From assembly GCF_018417535.1 (NCBI RefSeq), contig NZ_CP070977.1:2852001-2916000 (forward strand): 64,000 nt of DNA. Reading direction: 5' to 3'. Under the pieces are notes generated by a model. That model did not search any database. It saw nothing but the letters and a program-made list of their open reading frames with translations, and was not told the origin of the DNA. This document shows, in pieces, positions 28,413 to 37,876 of the stretch. Made by a program: the position numbers and the translations under genes. The DNA is from Burkholderia pyrrocinia (GTDB taxonomy: Bacteria; Pseudomonadota; Gammaproteobacteria; Burkholderiales; Burkholderiaceae). Numbering within the stretch: the first letter of the stretch is position 1; each line of letters begins with the position of its first letter.

Positions 28413-28474
28413 ACGGCGCGGGCCGCGCCGGCGCGTCCGGCGGCCCGCGCACCACCGGAACCAGGAGCGAACCG

Positions 28475-29872
28475 ATGTCCGAACCCAGCCGCGCCGGCAC
28501 GCCGCGCGTCACGCGCATGCAGGTGATTCCCGTCGCCGGCCGCGACAGCATGCTGCTCAACCTGTGCGGCGCGCACGCGCCCTACTTCACGCGCAACCTC
28601 GTGATCCTCGACGACGGCAGCGGGCACACGGGCGTCGGCGAAGTGCCCGGCGGCGAAGGGATCCGCCACGCGCTCGAGCGCATGACGGATCTCGTGGTCG
28701 GCCAGTCGATCGGACGCTACCAGGCGACGCTCAACGCGGTGCGCGCGGCGCTGTCCGGCGCGGGTGCAGGCGCGGGCCGCACGATCCGGCACGAGGTGAC
28801 GTCGGCCGGCGAAGCGGCCGTACTGCGCCAGCCGCACGAGATCAACCTGCGGCTCGACAACGTGATCACCGCGATCGAGGCCGCGCTGCTCGACCTGCTC
28901 GGCCAGCATCTCGACGTGCCGGTCGCGGCGCTGCTCGGCGAAGGCCAGCAGCGCGACGCGGTGCCGATGCTCGCGTACCTGTTCTACATCGGCGACCGGC
29001 GCCGCACCGACCTGCCGTATCGCGACGAGACGCACGCGGCGGACGCGTGGTTCCGGCTGCGCAACGAAGCGGCGCTGACGCCGGCCGCGATCGCGCGGCA
29101 GGCCGAAGCCGCGGTCGAGCGCTACGGCTTCGCCGATTTCAAGCTGAAGGGCGGCGTGATGGCCGGCGCCGACGAGATGGAAGCGATCGCGGCGATCAAG
29201 GCGCGTTTCCCGGACTCGCGCACGACGCTCGACCCGAACGGCGCGTGGTCGCTCGACGAAGCCGTCGCGCTGTGCCGCGGCCAGGGCCACCTGCTCGCGT
29301 ACGCGGAGGATCCGTGCGGACCGGAAGGCGGCTATTCGGGCCGCGAGGTGATGGCCGAATTCCGCCGCGCGACGGGCATCCCGACCGCGACCAACATGAT
29401 CGCGACCGACTGGCGGCAGATGGATCACGCGGTGCGGCTGCAGGCGGTCGACATTCCGCTTGCCGATCCGCACTTCTGGACGATGCAGGGCTCGGTGCGG
29501 CTCGCGCAGTTGTGCCGCGACTGGGGGCTCACGTGGGGCTCGCACTCGAACAACCATTTCGACGTGTCGCTCGCGATGTTCACGCATGCGGCAGCGGCCG
29601 CGCCCGGCACGATCACCGCGATCGACACGCACTGGATCTGGCAGGAAGGCGACGCGCGGCTCACGCGCGAGCCGCTCGCGATCGTCGGCGGCAAGGTCGC
29701 CGTGCCGGAACGGCCGGGGCTCGGGATCGAGCTCGACATGGCGCAGGTCGAGGCCGCGCATGCGCTGTACAACGAGGTGGGCGGCACTGCGCGCGACGAC
29801 GCGGTCGCGATGCGCTACCTCGTGCCGGGGTGGACGTACGATCCGAAGCGGCCGAGTATCGGGCGGGGGTGA
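28475..29872 (+). CDS. gudD: D-glucarate dehydratase
   Basis: This 465-residue enolase-superfamily enzyme dehydrates glucarate to 5-keto-4-deoxyglucarate. The family features are [15 protein letters not shown] (KxK-type catalytic lysine), [10 protein letters not shown] and [12 protein letters not shown] (metal-binding acids), [11 protein letters not shown] and the [14 protein letters not shown] segment with the catalytic histidine region. CCAGGAGCG precedes the ATG at 28475. It forms an operon with the transporter. Confidence 0.94.
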   Translation: MSEPSRAGTPRVTRMQVIPVAGRDSMLLNLCGAHAPYFTRNLVILDDGSGHTGVGEVPGGEGIRHALERMTDLVVGQSIGRYQATLNAVRAALSGAGAGAGRTIRHEVTSAGEAAVLRQPHEINLRLDNVITAIEAALLDLLGQHLDVPVAALLGEGQQRDAVPMLAYLFYIGDRRRTDLPYRDETHAADAWFRLRNEAALTPAAIARQAEAAVERYGFADFKLKGGVMAGADEMEAIAAIKARFPDSRTTLDPNGAWSLDEAVALCRGQGHLLAYAEDPCGPEGGYSGREVMAEFRRATGIPTATNMIATDWRQMDHAVRLQAVDIPLADPHFWTMQGSVRLAQLCRDWGLTWGSHSNNHFDVSLAMFTHAAAAAPGTITAIDTHWIWQEGDARLTREPLAIVGGKVAVPERPGLGIELDMAQVEAAHALYNEVGGTARDDAVAMRYLVPGWTYDPKRPSIGRG

Positions 29873-30006
29873 AGGGAGCGGGGCTGGCGCATTTGGCCGG
29901 CTCGAACCCGACTGCAGGCCGCGCCGCCCGGGACGGTTACCCGACCGCGCGAACGGCCGCATCCTGCGGGCTGCCCGAATCCGCCAGAAACGGCCGGCGA
30001 ACGGGG

Positions 30007-30348
30007 TCAATGGAAGAAGAGTTCCCGCATGCCGAAGGTGTGATGCGCTTCGGCAGCCATCAGCACCAGCAGCACCAGCAGGCACAGCGGCGGTATCAGG
30101 ATCGCGTACACCAGCGCCAGCCGTTCCCACATCATGTGCATGAAAATCGACACGATCAGCCCGGCCTTGGCGATCATGAGCACGACGATCAGCACCCAGC
30201 GCAGCAGGCCCTGCACGCGGAAGTAGTCCACCAGGTACGACATCGTGCTCAGGACGAACAGCAGGGCCCAGATCTTCAGGTAGATGCCGATCGGATGCTG
30301 CTGGCCGTGCGCGGCGTCGGGTCGATGGGCGGGATCGGTATGGTCCAT
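30007..30348 (-). CDS. Cytochrome c oxidase subunit IV family protein
   Basis: This 113-residue membrane protein has three hydrophobic helices: IYLKIWALLFVLSTMSYLVDYF, VLIVVLMIAKAGLIVSIFMHMM and LVYAILIPPLCLLVLLVLM. KAGLIVSIFMHMMWE is the usual CoxD/subunit IV signature. I start at the ATG at 30348 (MDHTDPAHRPD), eight bases after subunit III. It is the last gene of the oxidase operon and probably helps assembly or stability. Confidence 0.85.
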   Translation of the reverse strand: MDHTDPAHRPDAAHGQQHPIGIYLKIWALLFVLSTMSYLVDYFRVQGLLRWVLIVVLMIAKAGLIVSIFMHMMWERLALVYAILIPPLCLLVLLVLMAAEAHHTFGMRELFFH

Positions 30349-30356
30349 GGCCTGCC

Positions 30357-31064
30357 TCACCACAAATAGAACAGCGCAAAGATGAACACCCACACCAGGT
30401 CGACGAAGTGCCAGTACAAGCCGGCAATCTCGACGATCTGGAAGTTGCCGTGCTCGATGAACCCCGGGCGCAGGATCTTGCGTGCGATCAGCAGCAGGTA
30501 GATCACGCCGCAGGTCACGTGAAAGCCGTGGAACCCGGTGATCATGAAGAAGGACGCGCCAAACTGCGCCGCGCCCAGCGGGTTGCCCCAGGGGCGGATA
30601 CCTTCATGGACGATCAGCTTGGTCCATTCGAGGGCCTGCATCGACACGAAGCTCGCGCCCAGCAGCGCGGTCGCCAGCAGCAGTGCGGCGGCGCGCTTTG
30701 CGTTGCGCCGGTAGCCGAAGTTGACGGCCATCGCCATGGTGCCGCTGCTGGTGATCAGGATGAACGTCATGATGGCGATCAGCAGCAACGGCACATCCAC
30801 GCCGCCCACCGTGAGCCCGAACACCTTGGACGTGTCGGGCCACGGCGCCGTGGTCGACATGCGCACCGTCATGTAGCCGATCAGGAAGCTGCTGAAGATG
30901 AAGGTGTCCGACAGCAGGAAGATCCACATCATCGCCTTGCCCCACGGCACCTTGAAGGCTTCGCGGTCGGCCGACCAGTCCGTGACGATGCCGCGCCAGC
31001 CGTCGGGCCCGGCGTCGGTTGGGGCGGCGGCGGCGGATTCGGCGGGGCCGGTGGGTGCAGTCAT
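30357..31064 (-). CDS. Cytochrome c oxidase subunit III
   Basis: This 235-residue integral membrane protein has KAMMWIFLLSDTFIFSSFLIGYM at its first helix. FGASFFMITGFHGFHVTCGVIYLLL is the conserved subunit III motif, and it ends YWHFVDLVWVFIFALFYLW. It is one of two adjacent subunit III-like genes, matching coxO/coxP in the Bradyrhizobium coxMNOP set. Its start (31064) overlaps the end of the preceding gene in an ATGA arrangement. Confidence 0.92.
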   Translation of the reverse strand: MTAPTGPAESAAAAPTDAGPDGWRGIVTDWSADREAFKVPWGKAMMWIFLLSDTFIFSSFLIGYMTVRMSTTAPWPDTSKVFGLTVGGVDVPLLLIAIMTFILITSSGTMAMAVNFGYRRNAKRAAALLLATALLGASFVSMQALEWTKLIVHEGIRPWGNPLGAAQFGASFFMITGFHGFHVTCGVIYLLLIARKILRPGFIEHGNFQIVEIAGLYWHFVDLVWVFIFALFYLW

Positions 31065-31672
31065 GGCGCGGCTCCATACAGCGGCCCGCAGATGGCGGCG
31101 ACGATCCCGGGGGTGAGCCACCACATCGCCGCCAGCAGCACGAGCCAGACAGCCAGCAGGAAATGCCAGTAGAGGGCGCACAGTGCGATGGCGCGCTGGG
31201 CCCGGAACGGGTCCGCGCGCCGCAGACGCGCGATCGTCATGACCCAGGCCACCAGCCCGCCCAGCACATGCAACCCGTGCAGGCCGGTGAGCAGGTAGAG
31301 GAAGCTATTGGACGGATTGACGGCGACGGTCTGCCCGGCCGCCGACAGCATGCGCCAGGCGGTCAGTTGCCCGAGCACGAACACGGCCGCCAGCACGCCG
31401 CCGGATACCAGCCACGCCGCGCGGTGCAAGGTCAACTGCCGGGCACGCTGCATCGCAATGCTCGCCAGCACCAGCACGCCGGTGTTCCACCACAGCAGCG
31501 CCGGATGCGGGATCGGCTGCCAGTCGGGTTCGCGCATGCGCATGCCATAGGCGAGCAGCAGCAGTGAAAACAAGGTCGTTGCCACCGCCATGAAGACGAT
31601 CAGGCCGGTGCGGCTCGCATTCGGCAACACCGGCGGCGGTTCGGGAACGAAGGTGCGTGGCAGTGCGGTCAT
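31061..31672 (-). CDS. Cytochrome c oxidase subunit III-like protein (second)
   Basis: This 203-residue membrane protein is shorter and more divergent than its neighbour: SRTGLIVFMAVATTLFSLLLLAYGMR at the first helix, NSFLYLLTGLHGLHVLGGLVAW (the subunit III GxHGxHV motif) and ALCALYWHFLLAVWLVLLAAM near the end. It overlaps subunit I by four bases and the next subunit III by four bases, so the operon is tightly coupled. Confidence 0.9.
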   Translation of the reverse strand: MTALPRTFVPEPPPVLPNASRTGLIVFMAVATTLFSLLLLAYGMRMREPDWQPIPHPALLWWNTGVLVLASIAMQRARQLTLHRAAWLVSGGVLAAVFVLGQLTAWRMLSAAGQTVAVNPSNSFLYLLTGLHGLHVLGGLVAWVMTIARLRRADPFRAQRAIALCALYWHFLLAVWLVLLAAMWWLTPGIVAAICGPLYGAAP

Positions 31673-33423
31673 TCGTGTGCCTCGCCGGGTTGAAGCGTCG
31701 GGTGGGCCGGTTCAGGCGGCGTCGCAGGCGGCCGGTTTTGCGGGACGAAGTCTTCCTCGTGCCCCGGCGGGCTGTATTCGTACGCCCAGCGGTAGACGAC
31801 GGGCGGCGCGGCGCCCCAGTTGCCGTGCGCTGGCGGCGTTTGTGGCGTCTGCCATTCCAGCGTGGTGGCCCGCCACGGGTTGCCGTCGGCACGCTTGCCG
31901 CGCGCAAGGCTCCACGCCAGGTTGTACAGGAACAGCAACTGCGCCGCCGCAACGATCAGCGCAACGACGGTGATGAACGTGTTGAGCGTCTGCGCCGAGT
32001 GTGGAATGAAGCTGTAGCCCTCATACGCGTAATACCGCCGCGGCATGCCCAGGATGCCGAGATAGTGCATCGGGAAGTAGATCGCATAGGTGCCGAGGAA
32101 GGTGATCCAGAAGTGCGCGCGCCCGAGCGTGTCGTCGAGCATGCGGCCCGTCACCTTCGGATACCAGTGGTAGATGCCGCCAAATACCACCAGGATCGGC
32201 GACACGGCCATCACCATATGGAAGTGCGCGACCACGAAATACGTGTTCGACAGCGGTATGTCCACGCTCACGTTGCCGAGGTAGAGCCCGGTCAGCCCGC
32301 CCAGGACGAAGGTGCTGACGAAGCCGATGGCAAACAGCATCGGCACGGTCAGGTGGATATCGCCGCGCCACAGCGTCAGCACCCAGTTGTAGACCTTGAG
32401 GGCGGTCGGGACGGCGATGACGAGCGTGGTCGTGGCGAAGAAGAAGCCGAAGTACGGATTCATGCCGGCGACGAACATGTGGTGCGCCCAGACCACGAAG
32501 CTCAGCACGCCGATGATGATGATGGCCCACACCATCATCCTGTAGCCGAAGATGCTCTTGCGCGCGTGCGTGCTGATGAGGTCGGACGCGATGCCGAAGG
32601 CCGGCAGCGCGACGATGTAGACCTCCGGATGCCCGAAGAACCAGAACAGGTGCTGGAACAGCAGCGGGCTGCCGCCGGCATGCTGGAGCGTCTGCCCCAT
32701 CGACACCACGGCCGGGATGAAGAAGCTGGTGCCGAGCGTCCGGTCGAGCAGCATCATCACCGCCGATACGAACAGCGCCGGAAACGCCAGCAGCGCCATG
32801 ATGGTCGCGACGAAGATGCCCCACACCGTGAGCGGCATGCGCATCAGCGTCATGCCGCGGGTGCGCGCCTGCAGCGTGGTGGTGACGTAATTCAGGCCGC
32901 CCATCGTTGCCGCGACGATGAAGATCGCCAGCGACACGAGCATCAGCACGATGCCCCATTCCACGCCCGGCGTGCCGGGCAGGATGGCCTGGGGTGGATA
33001 CAGCGTCCAGCCCGCGCCGGTCGGCCCGCCCGGCACGAAAAAGCTCGCCGTCAGCACCAGCACCGCCAGCAGGTAGACCCAGTAGCTCAGCATGTTGAGG
33101 AACGGGAACACCATGTCGCGCGCACCCAGCATCAGCGGGATCAGGTAATTGCCGAAGCCGCCCAGAAACAGCGCCGTCAGCAGGTAGATCACCATGATCA
33201 TTCCGTGCATGGTGACGAACTGGTAGTAGTGGTTGGCGTCGATGAAACTGAACTTGCCCGGAAAGCCGAGCTGCAACCGCATCAGGTCCGACAACACGAG
33301 GCCGACCAGGCCGATGGCGATGGCCGTCAGCGAATACTGCACGGCGATGACCTTGTGGTCCTGGCTCCAGACATAGCGGGTCCAGAAGCTCTGCGGGACG
33401 TGGTCGGTGTGCGCGTAGGTCAT
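31669..33423 (-). CDS. Cytochrome c oxidase subunit I
   Basis: This 584-residue haem-copper oxidase core subunit has twelve helices. The active-site features are WFFGHPEVYIVALPAFGIASD (CuB histidine cross-linked to Tyr; E-type A1 pattern), WAHHMFVAGMN (two CuB histidines) and VAHFHMVMA (haem a3 and haem a ligands). The low-spin haem region MHGMIMVIY is present. It reduces oxygen to water and pumps protons. It sits between subunit II and the subunit III genes. Confidence 0.96.
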   Translation of the reverse strand: MTYAHTDHVPQSFWTRYVWSQDHKVIAVQYSLTAIAIGLVGLVLSDLMRLQLGFPGKFSFIDANHYYQFVTMHGMIMVIYLLTALFLGGFGNYLIPLMLGARDMVFPFLNMLSYWVYLLAVLVLTASFFVPGGPTGAGWTLYPPQAILPGTPGVEWGIVLMLVSLAIFIVAATMGGLNYVTTTLQARTRGMTLMRMPLTVWGIFVATIMALLAFPALFVSAVMMLLDRTLGTSFFIPAVVSMGQTLQHAGGSPLLFQHLFWFFGHPEVYIVALPAFGIASDLISTHARKSIFGYRMMVWAIIIIGVLSFVVWAHHMFVAGMNPYFGFFFATTTLVIAVPTALKVYNWVLTLWRGDIHLTVPMLFAIGFVSTFVLGGLTGLYLGNVSVDIPLSNTYFVVAHFHMVMAVSPILVVFGGIYHWYPKVTGRMLDDTLGRAHFWITFLGTYAIYFPMHYLGILGMPRRYYAYEGYSFIPHSAQTLNTFITVVALIVAAAQLLFLYNLAWSLARGKRADGNPWRATTLEWQTPQTPPAHGNWGAAPPVVYRWAYEYSPPGHEEDFVPQNRPPATPPEPAHPTLQPGEAHE

Positions 33424-33436
33424 TGCGTCTGCTCCG

Positions 33437-34591
33437 CTAGGGCGAGGGGTTGGCTGCGCTGCCGGCGGCCGGGCCGCCTTGCGATTCGATGTAGGCCACC
33501 AGCGCGGTCAGCTCCTGCTCGCTCAGGTCGAAATGCGGCATGATGGGTGCGAAGCCCTTCACGACGCGAGCCGTCGGGTTGCGGATGAAGGCGCGCAGAT
33601 AGGCTTCGTCCACCTTCGCGGTGCTGCCGTCGGCCATCGTTTCGGTCTTGCCGTACAGGCCCTTCCAGGTGGGGCCCACGCGCGGACTGCCGTCCACGGT
33701 ATGGCAGGCGATGCAGCCCTTGGCCGCCGCGAGCGTCTTGCCCTGGTCGGCAAGCGCCTGGGCGCCGCCGCCTGCAACGGCGGCCGCGGCCTGCACCCTG
33801 GCCTGCTGCCGCTGCGCGAACGTGCCCTGCTGCGCCAGCCAGCGCGAGAACGTTGCTTCGTCTTCCACCACCACCACGCCGCGCATGTTGGAATGCCCGA
33901 TACCGCAAAGCTGCGCGCACAGGATGTCGTAACGACCTGCCTTGGTCGGCGTGAACCAGAAGGTGGTCACCATGCCGGGCACCATGTTCATGCGCGCACG
34001 GAACGGCGGGACGTAGAAGTCGTGCAGCACGTCGCGCGACCGTGTCAGGACCTGGATCGGCCGGTTCAGCGGCAAGTGCACCTCGGGCGTCTCGATCAGG
34101 TAGTTGTCACGGCCGTTGGGGTCGCCGGGGTTCAGGCCGAAGGGGTTGTCGTTGCTGATGTAGCGCACGTCCGTCGTGCCCAGCTTGCCGCCGGGGCCGG
34201 CAAAGCGGAAGCGCCATTGCCATTGCTGGCCGAGCACCTCCATCTGCAGCACGTTGCGCGGCGGCCGTATGTAGTCCGCGTAGACGAAGAGCCCCGGTGC
34301 CAGCAACGCCGCCACGCCGACAGCGGTGAGGCCGATCAGCCACCATTCCAGCCGCTTGTTGTGCGGCTCGTAAGCAGCGCGATGACCGCTGCGGTGGCGG
34401 TAGCGCACCAGTGCGATCACGATGAACAGGTTGATCGCGATGAAGAACGCGCCGGTAATGACGATCGTGATCGTCAGCATGTCGTCCATGCGCACCCAGT
34501 TCGACGCGATCGGCGTGATCCACCACGGACTGGCAAAGTGAAACCCCACCGCCAATACGATGATCAGGATCAGGGCAATCGCAAGCGCCAT
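33437..34591 (-). CDS. Cytochrome c oxidase subunit II fused to cytochrome c (caa3 type)
   Basis: This 384-residue protein has an N-terminal helix, a second helix, and a periplasmic cupredoxin domain with the CuA site CAQLCGIGHSNM. A C-terminal cytochrome c domain follows, with haem attachment GCIACH and later HFDLSEQELTALVAYIESQGG. It accepts electrons directly from reduced carriers and passes them via CuA to subunit I. It is first in the operon (II, I, III-like, III, IV), matching coxMNOP. No haem a synthase or assembly gene lies nearby. Confidence 0.94.
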   Translation of the reverse strand: MALAIALILIIVLAVGFHFASPWWITPIASNWVRMDDMLTITIVITGAFFIAINLFIVIALVRYRHRSGHRAAYEPHNKRLEWWLIGLTAVGVAALLAPGLFVYADYIRPPRNVLQMEVLGQQWQWRFRFAGPGGKLGTTDVRYISNDNPFGLNPGDPNGRDNYLIETPEVHLPLNRPIQVLTRSRDVLHDFYVPPFRARMNMVPGMVTTFWFTPTKAGRYDILCAQLCGIGHSNMRGVVVVEDEATFSRWLAQQGTFAQRQQARVQAAAAVAGGGAQALADQGKTLAAAKGCIACHTVDGSPRVGPTWKGLYGKTETMADGSTAKVDEAYLRAFIRNPTARVVKGFAPIMPHFDLSEQELTALVAYIESQGGPAAGSAANPSP

Positions 34592-34970
34592 AGCCCACCT
34601 CGCTGCGCGTCACTCGCTGGAGCCGCTGACACAACGCGCCTGGCGGCGTTGTGGTGCCGCCATGCCGCACTTCGGTACTGTCTGCGCCGGCACGTCCGGC
34701 CGGGACCGATTCGCCAGCGTTGTAAGCGGCTCTGGAACAAAGGTAGTCCTCTCCCCTGCGTCGTGCAAGGCAGCGCAACGGGGCGCGCGCCCCATGCGGA
34801 TCGCGCGAATGCAGGGGTCACTAGCCGCGACGCAGTGCAAAACGACCGCCTCCGGCATGGGTTGCCAAGACGGCTGTTTCCCGAGGGCGTCGGGTGTTCA
34901 GGTTTGTTCACGTGTGCGACGTGCGCACACGTGAACAGACCCTATCGGCGCGGCGGGAATCAACGACGCG
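34592..34970. promoter_or_regulatory. Upstream region of the oxidase operon with a long hairpin
   Basis: 379 bases without a credible gene. At 34901-34918 and 34924-34941 there is an 18-bp inverted repeat, 13 bp of it perfect (GTTCACGTGTGCG and CGCACACGTGAAC) around ACGTG. It lies three-prime of the small membrane protein gene and about 310 bases before the oxidase start. It could terminate the upstream gene or bind a regulator. There is no T tract on either side. Confidence 0.5.
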
Positions 34971-35486
34971 TCACTGCATCGCGTTCTGCGCGCGCCGTCG
35001 CGCCAGCGCGCCGTAGACGATGGCGGTGACCACACCGAACAGCAGGTTTGCCAACAAGGGGCCGGATCCGCGCTCCGAGACGAACCATGGGAACACGGCC
35101 GTCATGACATAGAAGTTCCACACATACGCGACGATCCCGAAGGCCACGCCGACGACAGCCTCCATGCCCATACTCGAATCGAAGTGGAAAGGCGCGATGA
35201 TCGCTCCGAGCATCATCCCCATGATGGCGCCGAGCACGTAGTGCAGGAGCAGCGCCATCGCCACGATGCCAAGACTGAAGTCCGCCATCTGATTGAGCGC
35301 ACTCGTGCCCATCACCATCGCCGCGATCTTGTGGGTCGGTTGCCACGGGCTTTCATCGAGCACCATGGTCGACCAGAAGAATTCCAGCACGATCACCAAC
35401 GCACCGCCCGCAAGACCGGCCACGGCCGCAGCGAGCCAGTCGGGCACGCGCCGTTCCCAATGGTGTGATTGAATGTGCAGTTCCAT
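34971..35486 (-). CDS. Four-helix membrane protein of unknown function
   Basis: This 171-residue protein starts MELHIQSHHWERRVPDWL and has hydrophobic helices at about 15-37, 65-90, 100-125 and 135-155: AAAVAGLAGGALVIVLEFFW, FSLGIVAMALLLHYVLGAIMGMMLGAII and VVGVAFGIVAYVWNFYVMTAVF. I chose the ATG at 35486 because GGAGGTC lies just before it. I do not recognise a family. It lies upstream of the oxidase operon, but a palindrome separates the two. Confidence 0.7.
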   Translation of the reverse strand: MELHIQSHHWERRVPDWLAAAVAGLAGGALVIVLEFFWSTMVLDESPWQPTHKIAAMVMGTSALNQMADFSLGIVAMALLLHYVLGAIMGMMLGAIIAPFHFDSSMGMEAVVGVAFGIVAYVWNFYVMTAVFPWFVSERGSGPLLANLLFGVVTAIVYGALARRRAQNAMQ

Positions 35487-36013
35487 ACGACCTCCTCGCC
35501 GACAGTCCAACTTCAGCACTCAGGTACCGAAAGCGCCACTCGTCTGGCTTTAGCGCCACTCACGTCGAAAGTGCGTCCCTTGTGCGATTCAGCATGGCAG
35601 ATATGAGGGCCAACGCAAGGTGCAAAAACCCTGCGCGTTGCATGGGGCAACATGCGTAGGGCGTCGACGCGATCGTTCCGGCAGCGTCCGTGCTCGACCA
35701 GTGCGCGAAGCGCGCATTCCGCGCGGAAAGGGTTCGAGGCCGCACGGCGAGCGTTTTCGGAGGCACTCGCAACAGCTTGCAGGAACGCGGTATGAGGAAG
35801 GAGCGGGAGTGGCTCCCGCGGTTTTGGATCGGATCCGGGGATGGCTCGGACTAGACTCAACCGCCACCAACGCGACCAAACAAAAAGCCGGCTCAAGGCC
35901 GGCTTTTTGTTTGCGAAGCATAAGGCTGCACTTTGTAAACGGAAGCATAACCCTGCACCCGGTGCAAAATTATCCTTCCTGTCTCACATGCGATCGAGCC
36001 CTTCGAAATCCGT
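35487..36013. other. Intergenic region at the chromosome/island edge
   Basis: No convincing gene. A bidirectional terminator lies at 35882-35908 (AAAAAGCCGGC and GCCGGCTTTTT). The frames here are low-complexity or antisense to a tRNA fragment, including one whose peptide carries the EEDRTPDLRIAN string typical of antisense tRNA translations. This is the last stretch of the resident chromosome before the island. Confidence 0.5.
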
Positions 36014-36059
36014 TGGTGGAGCGGAGGAGGATCGAACTCCCGACCTTCGCATTGCGAAT
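36014..36059 (-). tRNA. 3' half of a tRNA-Ala gene: island attachment site
   Basis: On the minus strand the sequence runs from the anticodon loop TTCGCAA through TGCGA, AGGTC, T-arm GGGAG/TTCGATC/CTCCT and acceptor 3' strand CCGCTCC to ACCA. It is a clean tRNA 3' half, with U at position 70, fitting the G3-U70 pair of alanine tRNAs. The loop implies anticodon CGC. The 5' side of the anticodon stem does not pair (TCTGA where TCGCA is needed), so the 5' half has been replaced by island DNA. The adjacent integrase at 36147 makes it an att site. Confidence 0.82.
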
Positions 36060-36146
36060 CAGAAGGACATGATCCAAAACAAAGGCTAATTGACCGATAT
36101 TTGAGTTTTTGGGACACTGCCGGGACAATCACGTCCTAAACAGACC

Positions 36147-37205
36147 ATGGCAACGTTCACCAAGCGCGGCGATCTTCAGTGGCAAGCCAAGATACGCCGG
36201 AAGGGCTACCCACAACAGTCGAAAACATTTGACACCCGGGCCGATGCTGAAAAATGGGCACGTGCGATCGAAAGTGAGATGGACCGGGGTCGCTTCGTCA
36301 GCAGCGCGGAGGCCGAAAGTACGACGTTCACGGAGGCGCTCAACCGCTACGAGCGCGAAATTGCGTCGAACAAGCGAGGCGCCACACAGGAGAAATCAAT
36401 CATCCGCATGCTGCGAGATTCATGGCTGGCCAAGCGATCGCTCGCCGGTGTAAGGCGTGCCGACATCGCAAAGCTGCGCGATGAATGGTGCGAGACGCAT
36501 AGCCCTGCAACCGTTGTCCGTCGCCTCGCGGTCATTTCACACCTCTTCACGATCGCGCGCAAGGAATGGGGACTCGAGAGTCTTTCCAACCCGGTCGAAC
36601 TGGTTCGCAAACCTACGGTCAAGAATGAGCGCACCCGACGCATTTCCAACATCGAACCGGCCCCCCACAGAGGTACGTCGACCGACGAACTTGCTTACGT
36701 AAAGGCTGCGTCCGCGTCTGCTTTCTTGCCAGCCCTGATCGACATTGCAGTCGAAACGGCAATGCGAAGAAGCGAGTTGATTTCGCTCGGTCCGGCCCAA
36801 GTTGATCTAACAAAGCGCGTTGCGCGGCTCGCCATAACGAAGAATGGGACTGCGCGAGACGTCCCGCTTTCGAGCAAAGCGATTGCCGTCTTTGAAGAGC
36901 TAAGCAAGGATGAACGTGAACTGTTCTTCCCCCTCCGTGCCGACGCAGTGACCCGAGCCTTCGAAAGAGCAGTCGCACGAGCACGGAAAACGTACGAGGA
37001 GGATTGTGCTAGCAATGGCGCGCCCCCTGACCCGAAATTTCTCATCGACCTCTGTTTTCACGACTTGCGACATGAGGCCACGTCGAGGCTTGCCGAGAAG
37101 TTTCCTCTCCATGAGCTAGCGAAAATTACAGGCCATCGCGACACGAAGATGCTAATGCGGTACTACCACCCGAAGGCCGAAGACCTCGCCAAAAAGCTCG
37201 ATTAG
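36147..37205 (+). CDS. int: Tyrosine-type integrase of the tRNA-Ala island
   Basis: This 352-residue site-specific recombinase has an N-terminal Arm/SAM-like part to about residue 160 and a C-terminal catalytic domain. The catalytic residues are present: Arg in TAMRRSELISL (R207), HDLRHEA, and GHRDTKMLMRYYHP with the nucleophile tyrosine. It lies 88 bases from the tRNA-Ala fragment and reads away from it. It probably catalyses integration and excision of the island. It looks intact. Confidence 0.93.
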   Translation: MATFTKRGDLQWQAKIRRKGYPQQSKTFDTRADAEKWARAIESEMDRGRFVSSAEAESTTFTEALNRYEREIASNKRGATQEKSIIRMLRDSWLAKRSLAGVRRADIAKLRDEWCETHSPATVVRRLAVISHLFTIARKEWGLESLSNPVELVRKPTVKNERTRRISNIEPAPHRGTSTDELAYVKAASASAFLPALIDIAVETAMRRSELISLGPAQVDLTKRVARLAITKNGTARDVPLSSKAIAVFEELSKDERELFFPLRADAVTRAFERAVARARKTYEEDCASNGAPPDPKFLIDLCFHDLRHEATSRLAEKFPLHELAKITGHRDTKMLMRYYHPKAEDLAKKLD

Positions 37206-37584
37206 GATCAGGTGAAGGCGATCTCGCCCCTAACGGCGGACGTTCCGGGTTGGCTGCCCCGGAACGCCCGCGCCGGCGGCGCTCCGGTCAAACTCGCCCG
37301 CCCGCCTAACGACCGGCGAGTGGGTAAACCCCGGACAAATCGCGCCATGCGGCCGCTGGCCGCTCGCCGCATAGCCGGGTGCGTTTACGGTAACAGGACG
37401 AAGCCGTCCGGAGGGCTGCCCGCGCCCTATGGTTTGCAGGAAGAGCGTTAGTCGGGGCGCCCGGACTGGGTGGTCACGGCTACGCGGCGGTGCGTTGCTC
37501 GCCGGGAGTGCTCTTCGTCAGCCTTGCCGGTTAACGAAGAAATCAAATCTGTGCCATACGAGGTCCGCTTCGGACGTCGTTGGT
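37206..37584. other. Intergenic region between integrase and T6SS cassette
   Basis: 379 bases with no supported gene. A 9-bp inverted repeat, CGTTCCGGG (37241-37249) and CCCGGAACG (37258-37266), follows the integrase and may be a terminator or recombination remnant. The rest is GC-rich sequence that may be eroded remnants. The PAAR gene ends on the opposite strand at 37585. Confidence 0.35.
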
Positions 37585-37866
37585 TCAGTCGCCGACGCGG
37601 GCAGTCATGCTGCCAATCAAGGTGCACCCGCACTCGGTATGATGGCCGTGCAACGCGACGCGCTGGCCATCGATCGTCACCGTCGGATGCGCCTCGATAA
37701 TTTTGTTGATGCCGTGCGGTCGACCGTCCGGATATTTTTCTGGACAGTCCACGAGGTCATGCAGGCGTGCAATCTTTTTGCCGTCGATGCTGTGGGTTTC
37801 CGAACCGGTGATCACTCGCCCGCCGTGCGAGGTTTCATCACCGACTACGATCATCTGTAATGCCAT
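37585..37866 (-). CDS. PAAR-domain protein, T6SS spike tip
   Basis: This 93-residue protein is built almost wholly of a PAAR fold: IVVGDETSHGGRVITGSETHSIDGKKIARLHDLVDCPE, then PTVTIDGQRVALHGHHTECGCTLIGS with histidine/cysteine metal ligands. PAAR proteins sharpen the VgrG spike and can carry effectors. It is the last gene of the five-gene T6SS cassette, ten bases after the DUF4123 gene. Confidence 0.9.
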   Translation of the reverse strand: MALQMIVVGDETSHGGRVITGSETHSIDGKKIARLHDLVDCPEKYPDGRPHGINKIIEAHPTVTIDGQRVALHGHHTECGCTLIGSMTARVGD

Positions 37867-37876
37867 CTTGCTCCCC

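Noticed and set aside
26942..28474. Upstream extension of gudD through the transporter gene
   Set aside because: The same frame is open but encodes a shadow of the transporter; the ATG at 28475 has a good ribosome site and begins the family homology.
35841..36089. An 82-residue plus-strand frame containing EEDRTPDLRIAN
   Set aside because: That string is the usual false translation of the antisense of a tRNA-Ala; the DNA is the att fragment at 36014-36059 plus a terminator.
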